43,699 bases of DNA from Pseudomonadota bacterium (GCA_018241765.1 JAFEDD010000023.1:1-43699); one strand, 5' to 3'. Counted from the first letter of the stretch, positions 7,455 through 16,388 are shown. The notes: generated from the letters alone by a model not told the origin. Program-made: numbers and translations.

Positions 7455-9911
7455 TTGAACCGACCGCGTCCATCGCCCGTCTCCGCCTGCTGCTTCGTCG
7501 CCGTGCTCTGCGCGGCGGCACCGGCCGCCGGGCAATCGGCGTTCGCCTGCTCGTCGGCGGCGGTCGCAGGCGCGGCGAGTGCAGGCGGGGGCGCCGCAGC
7601 CGCGACACCGCGTGGCGCCGCGCCCTTCGTGCCGACCTATTGCCCCTCGGCCATCTCCTCGAACAGCAGCTACCCGCTGCAACTGAAGCCGCCACCCGAG
7701 AACGGCCGCGAGGTCACCACCATCACCGCGCACGACACCTCGGGTGTCGACAACCGCTATGTCGAAGCGACCGGCGAGGTCGATCTGCGCACGCCCTCCA
7801 AGCAGGTGCTGGCCGACTGGCTGCGCTACGACCTCGACATCGATACCATCCACGCGCGCGGCAACGTCGTGCTCCGTTCGTGGCAGGATCTGGTGAGCGG
7901 GCCCGAAATCGAATACCGGCGCGACACCGCCACCGGCTTCATGCGCGACCCGGCCTTCGTGCTCGGGCTGTACAAGGGGCGCGGCACGGCCGACCGGCTC
8001 GATTTCACCGGCCCCGAGCGCTATCACATCACGCGCGGCAGCTACACCACCTGTGTCGGCCCATCTCCGGCGTGGCGCATCGAAGTCGGCGAACTCGACA
8101 TCGACCAGAACGCCTCCGTCGGCCGCGCGAAGGATGCTCGCGTCTATCTGGGCGACATCCCCGTCGCGTGGCTCCCGCAGTTCAGCTTTCCGCTCGGCAA
8201 CGAGCGCAAGAGCGGGTTTCTCGCCGCCACCTACGGCACCAGCGGCAACCGCGGGCTCGACATCCAGGTGCCGTACTACTTCAACCTCGCGCCCAACTAC
8301 GACGCCACGCTGACGCCACGGCTGATGACGAAGCGCGGCCTGCTCCTGAACGGACAGGCGCGCTACCTCTTCGACACGCCGCTCGGGCGCGCGGTGGGCG
8401 AATGGAACGGCGAAGTCCTGCCGCGCGACCGCGTGGCCAACCTCACGCGCGAGGCGGCCAACCTGCGTCACACGCAGTTCTTCGCGCCCAACCTCACGCT
8501 GGCGATCAACTACAACTACGTCTCCGACCCGCGCTACTTTGTCGACCTCTCCGACTTCGTCGCCATCACCTCGATCACCACGCTGCCGCGCGACGCCACG
8601 CTGACCTGGCGCAATCACGACTGGCTCTACACCGCCCGCGCGCAGCGCTTCCAGACGTTGCAGGACCCCGCCGCGCTGGTGCTGCCGCCGTACGACCGCG
8701 TGCCGCAACTCAACGCCGAATCACCCATCTACCGGCCGCTCGCGGACAAGCGCTTCGAGTTCAAGCTGACCGCCGACGCCACCCGCTTTCAGTATCCCAA
8801 CGCGTCGTTGCCCTCGGGCTACCGCGCCTATGTCGACGGCAGCGTCGCCTGGCGCTACGACACGCCCGGCGTCTTCCTGACACCCAAGCTGCGGCTGCAC
8901 GCCACGCACTACCAACTCAATGGCAGCTTCGACGACTACGCCGATTCCACCCGCATCGTGCCGATCGCCAGCATCGACGGCGGACTGCGCTTCGAGCGCA
9001 ACGCCTCGATCTTCGGCCGCGCCTTCGTGCAGACGCTCGAACCGCGCGCCATGCTCACCGTCATCCCGTACCGCGACCAGAGCGAGACGCCGGTGTTCGA
9101 CACCGCGCTCGCCGACTTCAACGCGCTGCAACTCTTCAGCGAAAACCGCTATGTCGGCAACGACCGCATCGGCGACACCAAGCAGATCGCCATCGGCATC
9201 ACCTCGCGCCTGCTCGACGCGGACTCGATGAAGGAGCGCATGCGCTTCACCTTCGGCGAGCGGTTCTATTTCAGCGACCAGCGCGTCACGCTCTACAACG
9301 AACCCCAGCGCGACAGCAACAGCTCCGACCTGCTGTTCTCGGCGCAGGGGCGAGTGACCGACGCGCTCTACCTCGAAGGCGACGTGCAGTTCGACGCCAA
9401 CCTCGGCCGCGTGCAGCGCCACTCGCTCGGGCTGCGCTACACGCCCGAGCGGGCGCGGGCTCTCAGCATCAACTACCGCGCCATTCGCGAGCTCATCACC
9501 AGCACCGGCCCGGTGCCGGTCAAGCAGGTCGACATCGCCGGGCAATGGCCGATCTACCGCAACCTCTACGCCGTCGGCCGCGTCAACTATTCGCTGGCCG
9601 ACCGTCGGCTGACCGAGAGCGTGCTCGGGCTCGAGTACGACGGCTGCTGCTATGTCGTGCGCGCCGTCGCCCAGCGGCTCGCCACCGGCACCACGACGGT
9701 CACCAACGCCGTCTTCCTGCAACTCGAATTGAACGGCCTCGGCCGCGTCGGCTCCAGCCCGCTCGACGTCCTTCGGCGGAACATTCCGGGCTATTCCCTG
9801 CTCTACGAGAACCCGACGCGGCGTCGCCTCGACGAACCCACCACCAGCGGCCCGCTGTTCACGCCATGGAACGGCGGGGCGTCGCCGTACACTGCGGACC
9901 CCACGCGCTGA
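7455..9911 (+). CDS. lptD: LPS-assembly outer-membrane protein LptD
   Basis: An 818-residue outer-membrane translocon that, with lipoprotein LptE, inserts lipopolysaccharide in the outer leaflet. After a signal peptide (SACCFVAVLCAAAPAAGQ) comes an OstA/LptA-like beta-jellyroll around residues 80-190 (VDNRYVEATGEVDLRTPSKQ). A long beta-barrel follows to the C-terminus, rich in alternating aromatic strands. The CCYVVR segment near the end is the conserved cysteine pair involved in LptD disulfides. The only plausible start is TTG at 7455, with no ATG nearby upstream, so a slightly later start is possible. It is followed after 73 bp by surA, whose product folds LptD. Confidence 0.92.
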   Translation: MNRPRPSPVSACCFVAVLCAAAPAAGQSAFACSSAAVAGAASAGGGAAAATPRGAAPFVPTYCPSAISSNSSYPLQLKPPPENGREVTTITAHDTSGVDNRYVEATGEVDLRTPSKQVLADWLRYDLDIDTIHARGNVVLRSWQDLVSGPEIEYRRDTATGFMRDPAFVLGLYKGRGTADRLDFTGPERYHITRGSYTTCVGPSPAWRIEVGELDIDQNASVGRAKDARVYLGDIPVAWLPQFSFPLGNERKSGFLAATYGTSGNRGLDIQVPYYFNLAPNYDATLTPRLMTKRGLLLNGQARYLFDTPLGRAVGEWNGEVLPRDRVANLTREAANLRHTQFFAPNLTLAINYNYVSDPRYFVDLSDFVAITSITTLPRDATLTWRNHDWLYTARAQRFQTLQDPAALVLPPYDRVPQLNAESPIYRPLADKRFEFKLTADATRFQYPNASLPSGYRAYVDGSVAWRYDTPGVFLTPKLRLHATHYQLNGSFDDYADSTRIVPIASIDGGLRFERNASIFGRAFVQTLEPRAMLTVIPYRDQSETPVFDTALADFNALQLFSENRYVGNDRIGDTKQIAIGITSRLLDADSMKERMRFTFGERFYFSDQRVTLYNEPQRDSNSSDLLFSAQGRVTDALYLEGDVQFDANLGRVQRHSLGLRYTPERARALSINYRAIRELITSTGPVPVKQVDIAGQWPIYRNLYAVGRVNYSLADRRLTESVLGLEYDGCCYVVRAVAQRLATGTTTVTNAVFLQLELNGLGRVGSSPLDVLRRNIPGYSLLYENPTRRRLDEPTTSGPLFTPWNGGASPYTADPTR

Positions 9912-9984
9912 TGCGGCCGCCGTCCTCCCCATCCGCGCATCGCGCCTCAATTTTCCTGATCGCCTTTCGAGCGCCACCGTTGCC

Positions 9985-11298
9985 ATGAAAACCTCGTCGC
10001 CCCTCCTGCTCCTCGTCGCCGCCTTCGTCACGGTCGGACTGCACGCCCCGCTCGCCGCGCAAGCGCCGCGCATCCAGCTCGTCGATCGCATCGTCGCCGT
10101 CGTCAACGACGAAGTCATCACCCGCAACGACCTGAACGAACAAAAGCGCGCCGTGCTCGCGCAGCTCAAGCGGCAGGGCGTCGCGCCGCCTCCCGACGCC
10201 GAGCTCGACGCGCAGGTGCTCGAACGCTTCATCAACGAAAAGGTGCAGTTGCAATACGCCCGCGAAAACGGCATCCGCGCCGACGACGAAACGGTCAACG
10301 CCGCCCTGCAACGCATCGCCGCCGACAACAAGATGTCGATGCAGCAGTTTGCCGCGGCGCTGCGCAAGGACGGCGTCACCGTCGAGAGCTTCCGCAGCGA
10401 ACTGAAGAACGAAATCACCATCAACCGCGTTCGTGAGCGCGAGGTCGACTCCCGCGTCAACGTCACCGATGCCGAGATCGACGGCTACCTCGCGCAGGCC
10501 AAGGCCAACGGCGCCAACCAGGCCGAATACGAACTCGCGCACATCCTGATCCTCGTGCCCGAGCAGGCCACGCCCGATCAGGTCGAAACACGGCGCAAGC
10601 GCGCCGAAGAAGCGCTGCGGCAACTGAAGGCCGGCACCGCCTTCGCGCAGGTCGCCGCCGTGTTCTCCGACGCCAACGACGCCGCGCAGGGCGGCGCCCT
10701 CGGCTGGCGGCAGGGCGACCGCCTGCCCACGCTGTACGCCGACGCCGCCAGCAAGCTGCAACCGGGCGCCATCAGCGACGTGCTGCGCAGCGCCAACGGC
10801 TTTCACATCCTGCGCCTGATCGACAAGCGCAAGGGCGGCGAGCAAAAGGCCGTCGTCGAGCAGAACAAGACGCGCCACATCCTCGTGCGCGTCAATGACC
10901 TCGTCAGCGAATCCGACGCCAAAGCCAAGATCGAGCGGCTGCGCGACCGCATCGCCGCCGGCGCCAAGTTCGAGGACGTCGCCAAGCAAGGCAGTGAAGA
11001 CGGCAGCGCGCAAAAGGGCGGCGAACTCGGGTGGGTCTCGCCCGGCGACACCGTCCCGGAATTCGAAGCCGCGATGACCAAGGCGCCGCTCAACACCGTC
11101 GTCGGCCCCGTGCGCACGCAGTTCGGCTACCACCTGCTCGAAGTCACCGAGCGACGCAGCCAGGACGTCACGCAAGAGCGCAGCCGCGCCGCCGCCCGCG
11201 CCGCGCTGCGCGAACGCAAGGCCGACGAGGCCTACCAGACGTGGCTGCGCGAACAGCGCGACCGCGCCACCGTCGAAGTGAAGCTGGCCGACAACTGA
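9985..11298 (+). CDS. surA: Periplasmic chaperone/peptidyl-prolyl isomerase SurA
   Basis: A 437-residue periplasmic chaperone that escorts outer-membrane proteins, including LptD, to the BAM complex. A signal peptide (LLLLVAAFVTVGLHAPLAAQ) is followed by the SurA N-terminal domain (VDRIVAVVNDEVITRNDL). Two parvulin rotamase domains follow: AHILILVP at about residue 185 with GGALGWRQGDRLP, and RHILVRVND at about residue 296 with GGELGWVSPGDTVPEF. The C-terminal helix completes the chaperone module. Length matches E. coli SurA (428). It likely shares a transcript with lptD. About 286 bp separate it from the pilin island, and no clear terminator was seen there. Confidence 0.95.
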   Translation: MKTSSPLLLLVAAFVTVGLHAPLAAQAPRIQLVDRIVAVVNDEVITRNDLNEQKRAVLAQLKRQGVAPPPDAELDAQVLERFINEKVQLQYARENGIRADDETVNAALQRIAADNKMSMQQFAAALRKDGVTVESFRSELKNEITINRVREREVDSRVNVTDAEIDGYLAQAKANGANQAEYELAHILILVPEQATPDQVETRRKRAEEALRQLKAGTAFAQVAAVFSDANDAAQGGALGWRQGDRLPTLYADAASKLQPGAISDVLRSANGFHILRLIDKRKGGEQKAVVEQNKTRHILVRVNDLVSESDAKAKIERLRDRIAAGAKFEDVAKQGSEDGSAQKGGELGWVSPGDTVPEFEAAMTKAPLNTVVGPVRTQFGYHLLEVTERRSQDVTQERSRAAARAALRERKADEAYQTWLREQRDRATVEVKLADN

Positions 11299-11505
11299 GT
11301 ACGCGCAAGCGGTCGCGTCCCTCGCCGACCGCCGCCGTCCGTCCCGCGACACACCAAAGTGACGTTTTGCGGCAGCACCGGCGCGCCGGCGCGGTCGCGG
11401 CGGCGCCGCGCACCCGCAGTCCACCCCAAGGCGTGCTTTCGGAACATTCGCGAAACCGCGAAAAAACAATCACTTGCGCATGCAATCGTCGCGCACGGCA
11501 CGCGC

Positions 11506-11521
11506 TGGCACGCCAACTGCA
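11506..11521 (+). promoter_or_regulatory. Sigma-54 (-24/-12) promoter of the first pilin gene
   Basis: TGGCACGCCAACTGCA matches the RpoN consensus TGGCACG-N4-TTGCA with one mismatch. The invariant GG (11507-11508) and GC (11519-11520) have exactly ten bases between them. Transcription would start near 11532, leaving a leader of about 53 nt before the pilin ATG. Major pilin genes of type IVa systems are commonly transcribed by sigma-54 with the PilSR two-component system; those regulators are not in this window. Confidence 0.7.
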
Positions 11522-11584
11522 TCACGCAAGACAAGCAGCGCTCGACGCTGTCAATCCAAGCCACTCTCCTTGAAAGGAACTGAC

Positions 11585-12055
11585 ATGAAACGTCGTATGC
11601 AACAGGGCTTCACCCTGATCGAGTTGATGATCGTGGTCGCGATCATTGGTATTTTGGCGGCCATTGCGATTCCGCAGTATCAGGATTACACCGTTCGTTC
11701 GCGTGTATCTGAGGCGGTCACGTTCAACCGCAATGCCATCAATGCTGCCGTTGAATTCGCCAACTCCAACGGCGTGTGGCCCGACGCGACTCAATTCACG
11801 CCGGCTCCGCCGACCAGCACGCAAAACATCAGCGCCATCGCCGTTACACAGGGTGCGGGTGCGGCGCTGACGACCAACTTCCGTGTTCAATCCACGCTTG
11901 GTGCGGGTACGGGACCGGCGTCCGGCACGTTTGTTACGCATCAGGCGGCTTTTGGTGCGGCGTCCGGCTCCAACGCCGGCACCGTCACGGTCACCTGCAA
12001 TGCTGCTGCGGGCACCACCACGCCGGTTCGCTTCCTGCCGTCGCAGTGCAAGTAA
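11585..12055 (+). CDS. pilA: Type IVa major pilin (first of a tandem pair)
   Basis: A 156-residue prepilin. The leader MKRRMQQG is cut by PilD before [20 protein letters not shown], with Glu5 of the mature protein in place. The hydrophobic N-terminal helix continues into [16 protein letters not shown], typical of PilA. The globular domain ends with a cysteine pair, TCNAAAG and LPSQCK, forming the C-terminal D-region disulfide loop. The start is ATG at 11585 with an AAAGGAA ribosome-binding site; upstream in-frame ATGs lack this. The gene lies 53 nt below a sigma-54 promoter and is followed by tandem terminators, so it is probably transcribed strongly on its own. Confidence 0.95.
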   Translation: MKRRMQQGFTLIELMIVVAIIGILAAIAIPQYQDYTVRSRVSEAVTFNRNAINAAVEFANSNGVWPDATQFTPAPPTSTQNISAIAVTQGAGAALTTNFRVQSTLGAGTGPASGTFVTHQAAFGAASGSNAGTVTVTCNAAAGTTTPVRFLPSQCK

Positions 12056-12070
12056 CATCCGCGTGACTGG

Positions 12071-12109
12071 ACGTGTGCCGAACAAATCTGTTTGATCGGC
12101 GCACGTTTT
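12071..12109 (+). terminator. Long hairpin with short U-run after the first pilin
   Basis: ACGTGTGCCGAACAAA pairs with TTTGATCGGCGCACGT around a TCTG loop: 14 Watson-Crick pairs, one G-T wobble and one mismatch, then TTTT. It lies 16 bp after the pilin stop and directly before a second terminator. It may attenuate transcription into the second pilin or stabilise the pilin mRNA 3' end. Confidence 0.65.
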
Positions 12110-12115
12110 GCCAAG

Positions 12116-12142
12116 AAGGAGGGGTTCTACCCCTCCTTTTTT
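12116..12142 (+). terminator. Rho-independent terminator between the two pilins
   Basis: AAGGAGGGG pairs perfectly with CCCCTCCTT (9 bp) around loop TTCTA, followed by a T-rich run. This is a textbook intrinsic terminator, so the second pilin likely needs its own promoter. A TTGACA hexamer occurs at 12149-12154, but I found no convincing -10 box at the right spacing. Confidence 0.88.
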
Positions 12143-12219
12143 GTTCGCTTGACACGGTGTCCGCGCAAGCGACGGGTGAGGCAGTAAGTCCAACCATCGG
12201 TAACCGGGCGGGAGGTTGT

Positions 12220-12690
12220 ATGAATCGGGTGTTGCCGCGTGGCTTTACGTTAATTGAACTGATGGTGGTCGTCGCCATCGTGGGAATTCTGGCTGCGATC
12301 GCGATTCCACAGTACCAAGACTATACGGTGCGCGCGAGAGTGTCCGAGGCCGTTGCGTTCGGGCGAAATGCGATTAGCGCTGCGGTCGAGCACGCAAACT
12401 CCTCGTATGTGTGGCCGACCCTAGCCCAATTCACGCCGCATGCGCCGTCCAGCAGTCAGAATATTTCCGCGTTGACCGTCTCGTCCGGTGCGGGCGCACC
12501 GCTGACTGACCCATACACCATCACGGCAACACTCGGCGCGGGTACGGGCCCCGCCAGTGGGTCGTTGTTGGCGCTTCAGGCTCAGTTCGGCGCGACGTCT
12601 GGCGCGAATGCAGGAACCGTCACGATCACGTGCAATGCTGCGGCTGGCACGACGACGGACGTTCGCTTCTTGCCGTCGCAATGCAAGTAA
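12220..12690 (+). CDS. Type IVa pilin paralogue (second of a tandem pair)
   Basis: A 156-residue prepilin, exactly the length of its upstream neighbour and clearly its paralogue. The leader MNRVLPRG is followed by [20 protein letters not shown] and [17 protein letters not shown]. The C-terminal disulfide loop TCNAAAG...LPSQCK is nearly identical, while the central part ([20 protein letters not shown]) has diverged. ATG 12220 has a GGAGG ribosome-binding site; the longer frame from 12073 overlaps the terminator and is rejected. It may be a minor or alternative pilin, or a phase or antigenic partner for recombination with the first. Confidence 0.93.
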   Translation: MNRVLPRGFTLIELMVVVAIVGILAAIAIPQYQDYTVRARVSEAVAFGRNAISAAVEHANSSYVWPTLAQFTPHAPSSSQNISALTVSSGAGAPLTDPYTITATLGAGTGPASGSLLALQAQFGATSGANAGTVTITCNAAAGTTTDVRFLPSQCK

Positions 12691-12720
12691 CTGTTCAGCA
12701 TTGGTGAGCAACGATTGGAT

Positions 12721-13455
12721 ATGACGCGTCACCGTGCCGCAGCGCTACACCTCGGTGCGTCGGCGGTGTTGGGCGCCATGTTGGGCGCGCTCACGTGGTT
12801 TGTGTGGTACCCGACACCGCTATTCCGTGCCGTGGGCGGCGCTGACGTTTTCGCGACGTTGCTCGCAGTGGATGTGATGATCGGGCCGCTGTTGACGTGG
12901 ATTGTCTTCAGGCCCGGAAAAGCATCGTTGCGCATGGATCTCACTACGATCATCATGTTGCAGGCAATCGCGTTTTCGTACGGCGTTTACACGCTGTTCG
13001 ATGGACGGCCGGTGTACATCGCGGCGCTGGGGCATCGGTTTGACCTTGTGCGTGCGAACGAAGTCGATCCGAGCGATCTGAAGGCGGCTGGCAAACACCT
13101 GCCTTGGTTCGGTCCGCAATGGGTCGGGACGCGCGAAGCGACCGATGCCAAGGAGCGTGAGCGGGTGCTCTTCGCCGCGGATGCAGGCGCGGATTACGGC
13201 AACTTTCCCCAGTACCATCAACCACTTGCGGCCATGCGGGCAGAGATACTCGCGAAAGCGTCGCCCGCCGCGGCATTGCGCGCGCTCAATCCGGGTGCGA
13301 GCGAAGCCATCGACCGTTGGTTGGCTGACCACGGCCACGACGTCGATAACACCGTCTTTCAAGGCATCAAGTCCCGCAACGAAGATATGACGGTGATGAT
13401 CGATCGCCATTCGGGTGACATCATTGGCATCGCCCCGTTTCGCCCGTGGAAGTGA
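12721..13455 (+). CDS. TfpX/TfpZ family type IV pilin accessory protein
   Basis: A 244-residue inner-membrane protein with three N-terminal membrane segments (LGASAVLGAMLGALTWFVWY, FATLLAVDVMIGPLLTWIVF, IIMLQAIAFSYGVYTLF) and a periplasmic C-terminal half ending DRHSGDIIGIAPFRPWK. This matches the TfpX/TfpY/TfpZ accessory proteins encoded directly downstream of certain pilin alleles in Pseudomonas, Acinetobacter and betaproteobacteria, where they are needed for efficient assembly or function of their cognate pilin. The position 30 bp after a pilin supports the call. ATG 12721 is preferred over TTG 12715. Confidence 0.85.
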   Translation: MTRHRAAALHLGASAVLGAMLGALTWFVWYPTPLFRAVGGADVFATLLAVDVMIGPLLTWIVFRPGKASLRMDLTTIIMLQAIAFSYGVYTLFDGRPVYIAALGHRFDLVRANEVDPSDLKAAGKHLPWFGPQWVGTREATDAKERERVLFAADAGADYGNFPQYHQPLAAMRAEILAKASPAAALRALNPGASEAIDRWLADHGHDVDNTVFQGIKSRNEDMTVMIDRHSGDIIGIAPFRPWK

Positions 13456-13514
13456 GCGTGCATGATTGTGCTTTTCTCTCTTCGGAGATGAACCCGATTT
13501 TCCCCTGAAGTGAT

Positions 13515-15359
13515 ATGCACCGCGGTTTGGTCTTGTGGTCGGTCGAATTGATCGCGTTCACTGTTGCGTTTTGGTCGTGGCGATTGAGCGTTGGCCAGGT
13601 TGTTACCCATGTCGTGTTGATGCTTCTGTTCTGGACGGCGATCGTGTCGCTTCTTCACTTGTTGTCCGTGTGGACAAAGGGTGCGGGATACGTGTCGCGC
13701 TTGGGTGCGGCGATCGGTGCGGGGACGGCGTTCTTTTCCGTTTGCGTCGCGCATCTCACCGTACTCGGCGCGCTGAGCAGTTGGGGGCAATTGCCGACCA
13801 TCGAGATGGTCGCGGCTTATCTGCACGAGTTGAAATTCGTCGAATCAGCCTTGGGTGTGGGCCGCGACTCGTTTGCCTTCGTTCTTTGCGGTATCTGGTG
13901 CGCGTGCGTCGCCCTCCACTTCGCGTTGTTGGCACCACTTTGGCGGCGACCAGTTACTGAAAGCGCGGCACGTTCATCAAGCCAGCGGCAAGCCGGGCTC
14001 GCCGTGTTGTTGCTTGTAGTCGCGTTGCCATCGTTTGCTGCATGGTATGTCAGCAATCCCTGGTTCGAGTCATTTGCAGAACCGTTTTGGGTGGCGATCA
14101 ATGGCAGTCCTTGGCGTGCGTCGCAGACTACGCTGACCAGCGAACTGCGTATCCAACAACTCCAGAAGCTTGACGATGCCGCACGCACAAGTTATGTCCC
14201 ATCGCTCGCACCAGTGCGAAAAAACGTTGTGCTGATCACGGTTGATGCGCTTCGGCCGGATCACATGTCGGCGTATGGATATGCGCGCAAGACGACACCT
14301 TTCCTCGACCGACTCGTTCGGGAAGGGCGTGCTCATGCGGCGAAGGAAGCGCGTGGCCCATGCGCTGAATCGTTCTGCGGACTGCTTAGTCTGTTGACAG
14401 GCAAGAGTGGCCACAAATTGGCACAACGCGACTTTGGTTTGGTGGAACTGCTGGGACGGTATGGGTACTACCGCCGAGCCATCCTTGGCGGCGACCATTC
14501 CCGTTTCTACGGATTGCGGGAGCGCTACGGGCCGTTCGATTCGTACACAGATGGCGGACTCATGGCAGGCGCGCAAAGCGTGAACGACGACGAGGCCGTC
14601 GTTGCGCAAGTTGAAGCGTTACCGTCCTTTCAGGGGAAGCCTGAATTTTTGTTTGTCCACTTGATGTCCGTGCATGGCCTGGGGCGAAAATTTCCTGAAT
14701 TTCAGAAGTGGACGCCGGCAAAATCCGTGTACAACCTCCGGGTGAAGAACCCTGATACGGTTTTATTGCAGGAAGTGGCCAACGCCTACGACAATGGCGT
14801 TCTACAAGCCGACGCGATGATTGGCAGAATGATGGCCGCACTGTCGGCGAAGGGGTACCTTGACAATGCGATCGTTTTTGTGACAGGTGATCACGGCGAT
14901 TTTTTGGGTGAACACAACCAATTTTCGCATTCGAAGACTCTGTTGGAACCGGTCATCCGTGTGCCGTGGATCTGGATTGGCGATGCCGCGCGCGCGCTCC
15001 CGCTTGATCGGCCGGTAGTACATGCCGATTTTGCGCCGACGCTGTTGAATATGCTCAATATCGCTGCCCCGAACCATTGGGATGGACGTGCCCTTCAGGG
15101 CGGCGCGGTGCTCAATCGATCGTTCCACCAGCAGGGAGAGTGGGTGGGCGTCATAGATTATTCTCGCGCACACACACTCAAGTACCTCATCGATCAAAAA
15201 AAACACGTGTCTGCGGTTTACGACTTGACCGCAGATCCTGCCGAGCGGGAGGACATCGCTTCGTCGATCGACCAGGGGCGCTTGGATGCGTGGCGGCGCG
15301 CATTGGAGGCGGAGCAGTTGCTTTCACCCTATGCTTGCCGGGACTCGTTGAACTGTTGA
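13515..15359 (+). CDS. Membrane alkaline-phosphatase-superfamily (sulfatase/phosphoglycol transferase-like) enzyme
   Basis: A 614-residue protein with five N-terminal membrane helices (about residues 5-190) and a large periplasmic catalytic domain, the architecture of LtaS, EptA and PptA phosphotransferases rather than soluble sulfatases. The metal-site motifs NVVLITVDALRPDHMSAYGY and TGDHGDFLGEHNQFSHSK are intact. The nucleophile region reads GPCAESFCGLLSLLTG (residues 281-296). It lacks the CxPxR formylglycine signature, so Cys283 or Ser286 would have to act as nucleophile. Being next to pilins and a pilin accessory gene suggests modification of pilin or a surface glycan by phosphoethanolamine or phosphoglycerol, as PptA does in Neisseria, but the substrate is inference. 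Composition is lower in GC than the flanks. Confidence 0.78.
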   Translation: MHRGLVLWSVELIAFTVAFWSWRLSVGQVVTHVVLMLLFWTAIVSLLHLLSVWTKGAGYVSRLGAAIGAGTAFFSVCVAHLTVLGALSSWGQLPTIEMVAAYLHELKFVESALGVGRDSFAFVLCGIWCACVALHFALLAPLWRRPVTESAARSSSQRQAGLAVLLLVVALPSFAAWYVSNPWFESFAEPFWVAINGSPWRASQTTLTSELRIQQLQKLDDAARTSYVPSLAPVRKNVVLITVDALRPDHMSAYGYARKTTPFLDRLVREGRAHAAKEARGPCAESFCGLLSLLTGKSGHKLAQRDFGLVELLGRYGYYRRAILGGDHSRFYGLRERYGPFDSYTDGGLMAGAQSVNDDEAVVAQVEALPSFQGKPEFLFVHLMSVHGLGRKFPEFQKWTPAKSVYNLRVKNPDTVLLQEVANAYDNGVLQADAMIGRMMAALSAKGYLDNAIVFVTGDHGDFLGEHNQFSHSKTLLEPVIRVPWIWIGDAARALPLDRPVVHADFAPTLLNMLNIAAPNHWDGRALQGGAVLNRSFHQQGEWVGVIDYSRAHTLKYLIDQKKHVSAVYDLTADPAEREDIASSIDQGRLDAWRRALEAEQLLSPYACRDSLNC

Positions 15360-15370
15360 TGTCGCATTTT

Positions 15371-16045
15371 TCAGCGCGATCTAAGCAGCACCAACTTCGA
15401 AAGCCCGAACAGATTCGCGCGCTTCACCGCTTCGATCGAAGATTGGTGCGCCGCAAAAACGTCATCAAAGGAAAAGGTTGACCTGAATCCGATCTTGGCA
15501 GCGAGTGGGCTTGCCAAGCGCTCCAATGCGTGCCAGAGGGGCGCGCCGCTGAAGTGGTTCACGATCACTACCATGCCACCGGTTCGGCACAGCCGCAACG
15601 CCTCTTTGAGTAGCGCTTGTGGATCGGGCGTTACAGAGAGAACGTAGGGCAGAACGACGCAATCGAATGTGCCATCGGCGTAGTCGAGATGTTCGCAATC
15701 ACACTGCTGCAAACTGACCGAGGCAAGTCCGTGCCGCTGGATGCGGGCGCGTGCGTGCGCGAGCATTTCGTCTGAAATGTCGACCCCTACAACGCGTGCT
15801 TCCTTCGGGTAGTGAGGTAACAACAGGCCTGTGCCCACGCCCATCTCAAGTATCGAGCGCGGCGAAAGGCGATTGATCGCGGCCAAGAGTTGATCACGTC
15901 CGTCTTGCAGAACCCAGCCAAAGAGTATGTCGTATACGCTCGCATAACGTCGGTAGGTTTGCTTCACGTCGACCAATGAAATCCTGTCGGACTCGCGATG
16001 TGATTGCGATTCATGCTTCATGCGCGTCGTTTTTTCGAGATGCAA
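15371..16045 (-). CDS. Class I SAM-dependent methyltransferase (PmtA/UbiE-like)
   Basis: A Rossmann-fold methyltransferase of about 217-224 residues. Motif I is SILEMGVGTGLLLPHYP, the acidic motif is VVGVDISDEML, and motif II/III FDCVVLPYVLSVTPDP is followed by GGMVVIVNHFSG. The overall pattern (YRRYASVYDILFGWVLQDGR at the N-terminus) resembles phosphatidylethanolamine N-methyltransferases (PmtA) and UbiE relatives, so phospholipid or small-molecule methylation is plausible. ATG 16021 (MKHESQS) is an alternative start to 16045. It is convergent with the sulfatase-like gene (11-bp gap) and shares its moderate GC, so it may belong to the same acquired island. Confidence 0.75.
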   Translation of the reverse strand: MHLEKTTRMKHESQSHRESDRISLVDVKQTYRRYASVYDILFGWVLQDGRDQLLAAINRLSPRSILEMGVGTGLLLPHYPKEARVVGVDISDEMLAHARARIQRHGLASVSLQQCDCEHLDYADGTFDCVVLPYVLSVTPDPQALLKEALRLCRTGGMVVIVNHFSGAPLWHALERLASPLAAKIGFRSTFSFDDVFAAHQSSIEAVKRANLFGLSKLVLLRSR

Positions 16046-16388
16046 TGGATATCGGTCGCTCTACGGCTTGCCCAAGGCGCCGATGGTTGATGGTGTTTCA
16101 ATGGTTTGCGTTGGCGTGCGTGAACGAAGGCATGGCAGTCGCGATCGCCCGGCGACAGCATGTCATTATCGCCGCTGGTGGGGCATCGGTCCAAAATCTC
16201 AGAACGCCCGCGTTGCGAGGTTGTTTCGCGGCCTCGGAGGAATACCGAATTTCCGGCGTCGAGTTCGCCATCCTGAACTGAAGTCGCATAGCCTTGGCCT
16301 TGACAAAGGAGGCGCTCGAATACGTCCCTTTTCCCTGGGTGAGAGGGTGCCGCGGGCGAGTGAGGGTGATGGCGCGGATTGGCCGAGA
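16046..16388. other. Gene-free stretch between the methyltransferase and REP cluster I
   Basis: No convincing gene is visible here. The open frames on both strands (about 100-150 codons) have no family features and unbiased codon use. The region begins just upstream of the methyltransferase start and so should hold its promoter, but no confident -35/-10 pair was found. It may contain decayed DNA at the edge of the pilin island. Confidence 0.5.

Noticed and set aside
7392-10466. Long minus-strand open frames opposite lptD and surA
   Set aside because: Antisense shadows of clear genes with no motifs of their own.
12149-12154. TTGACA as the -35 box of the second pilin
   Set aside because: No acceptable -10 hexamer at 16-18 bp spacing.
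13515-15359. Classical formylglycine-dependent sulfatase
   Set aside because: The CxPxR motif is absent (CAESF) and the five-helix anchor fits phosphotransferases better.
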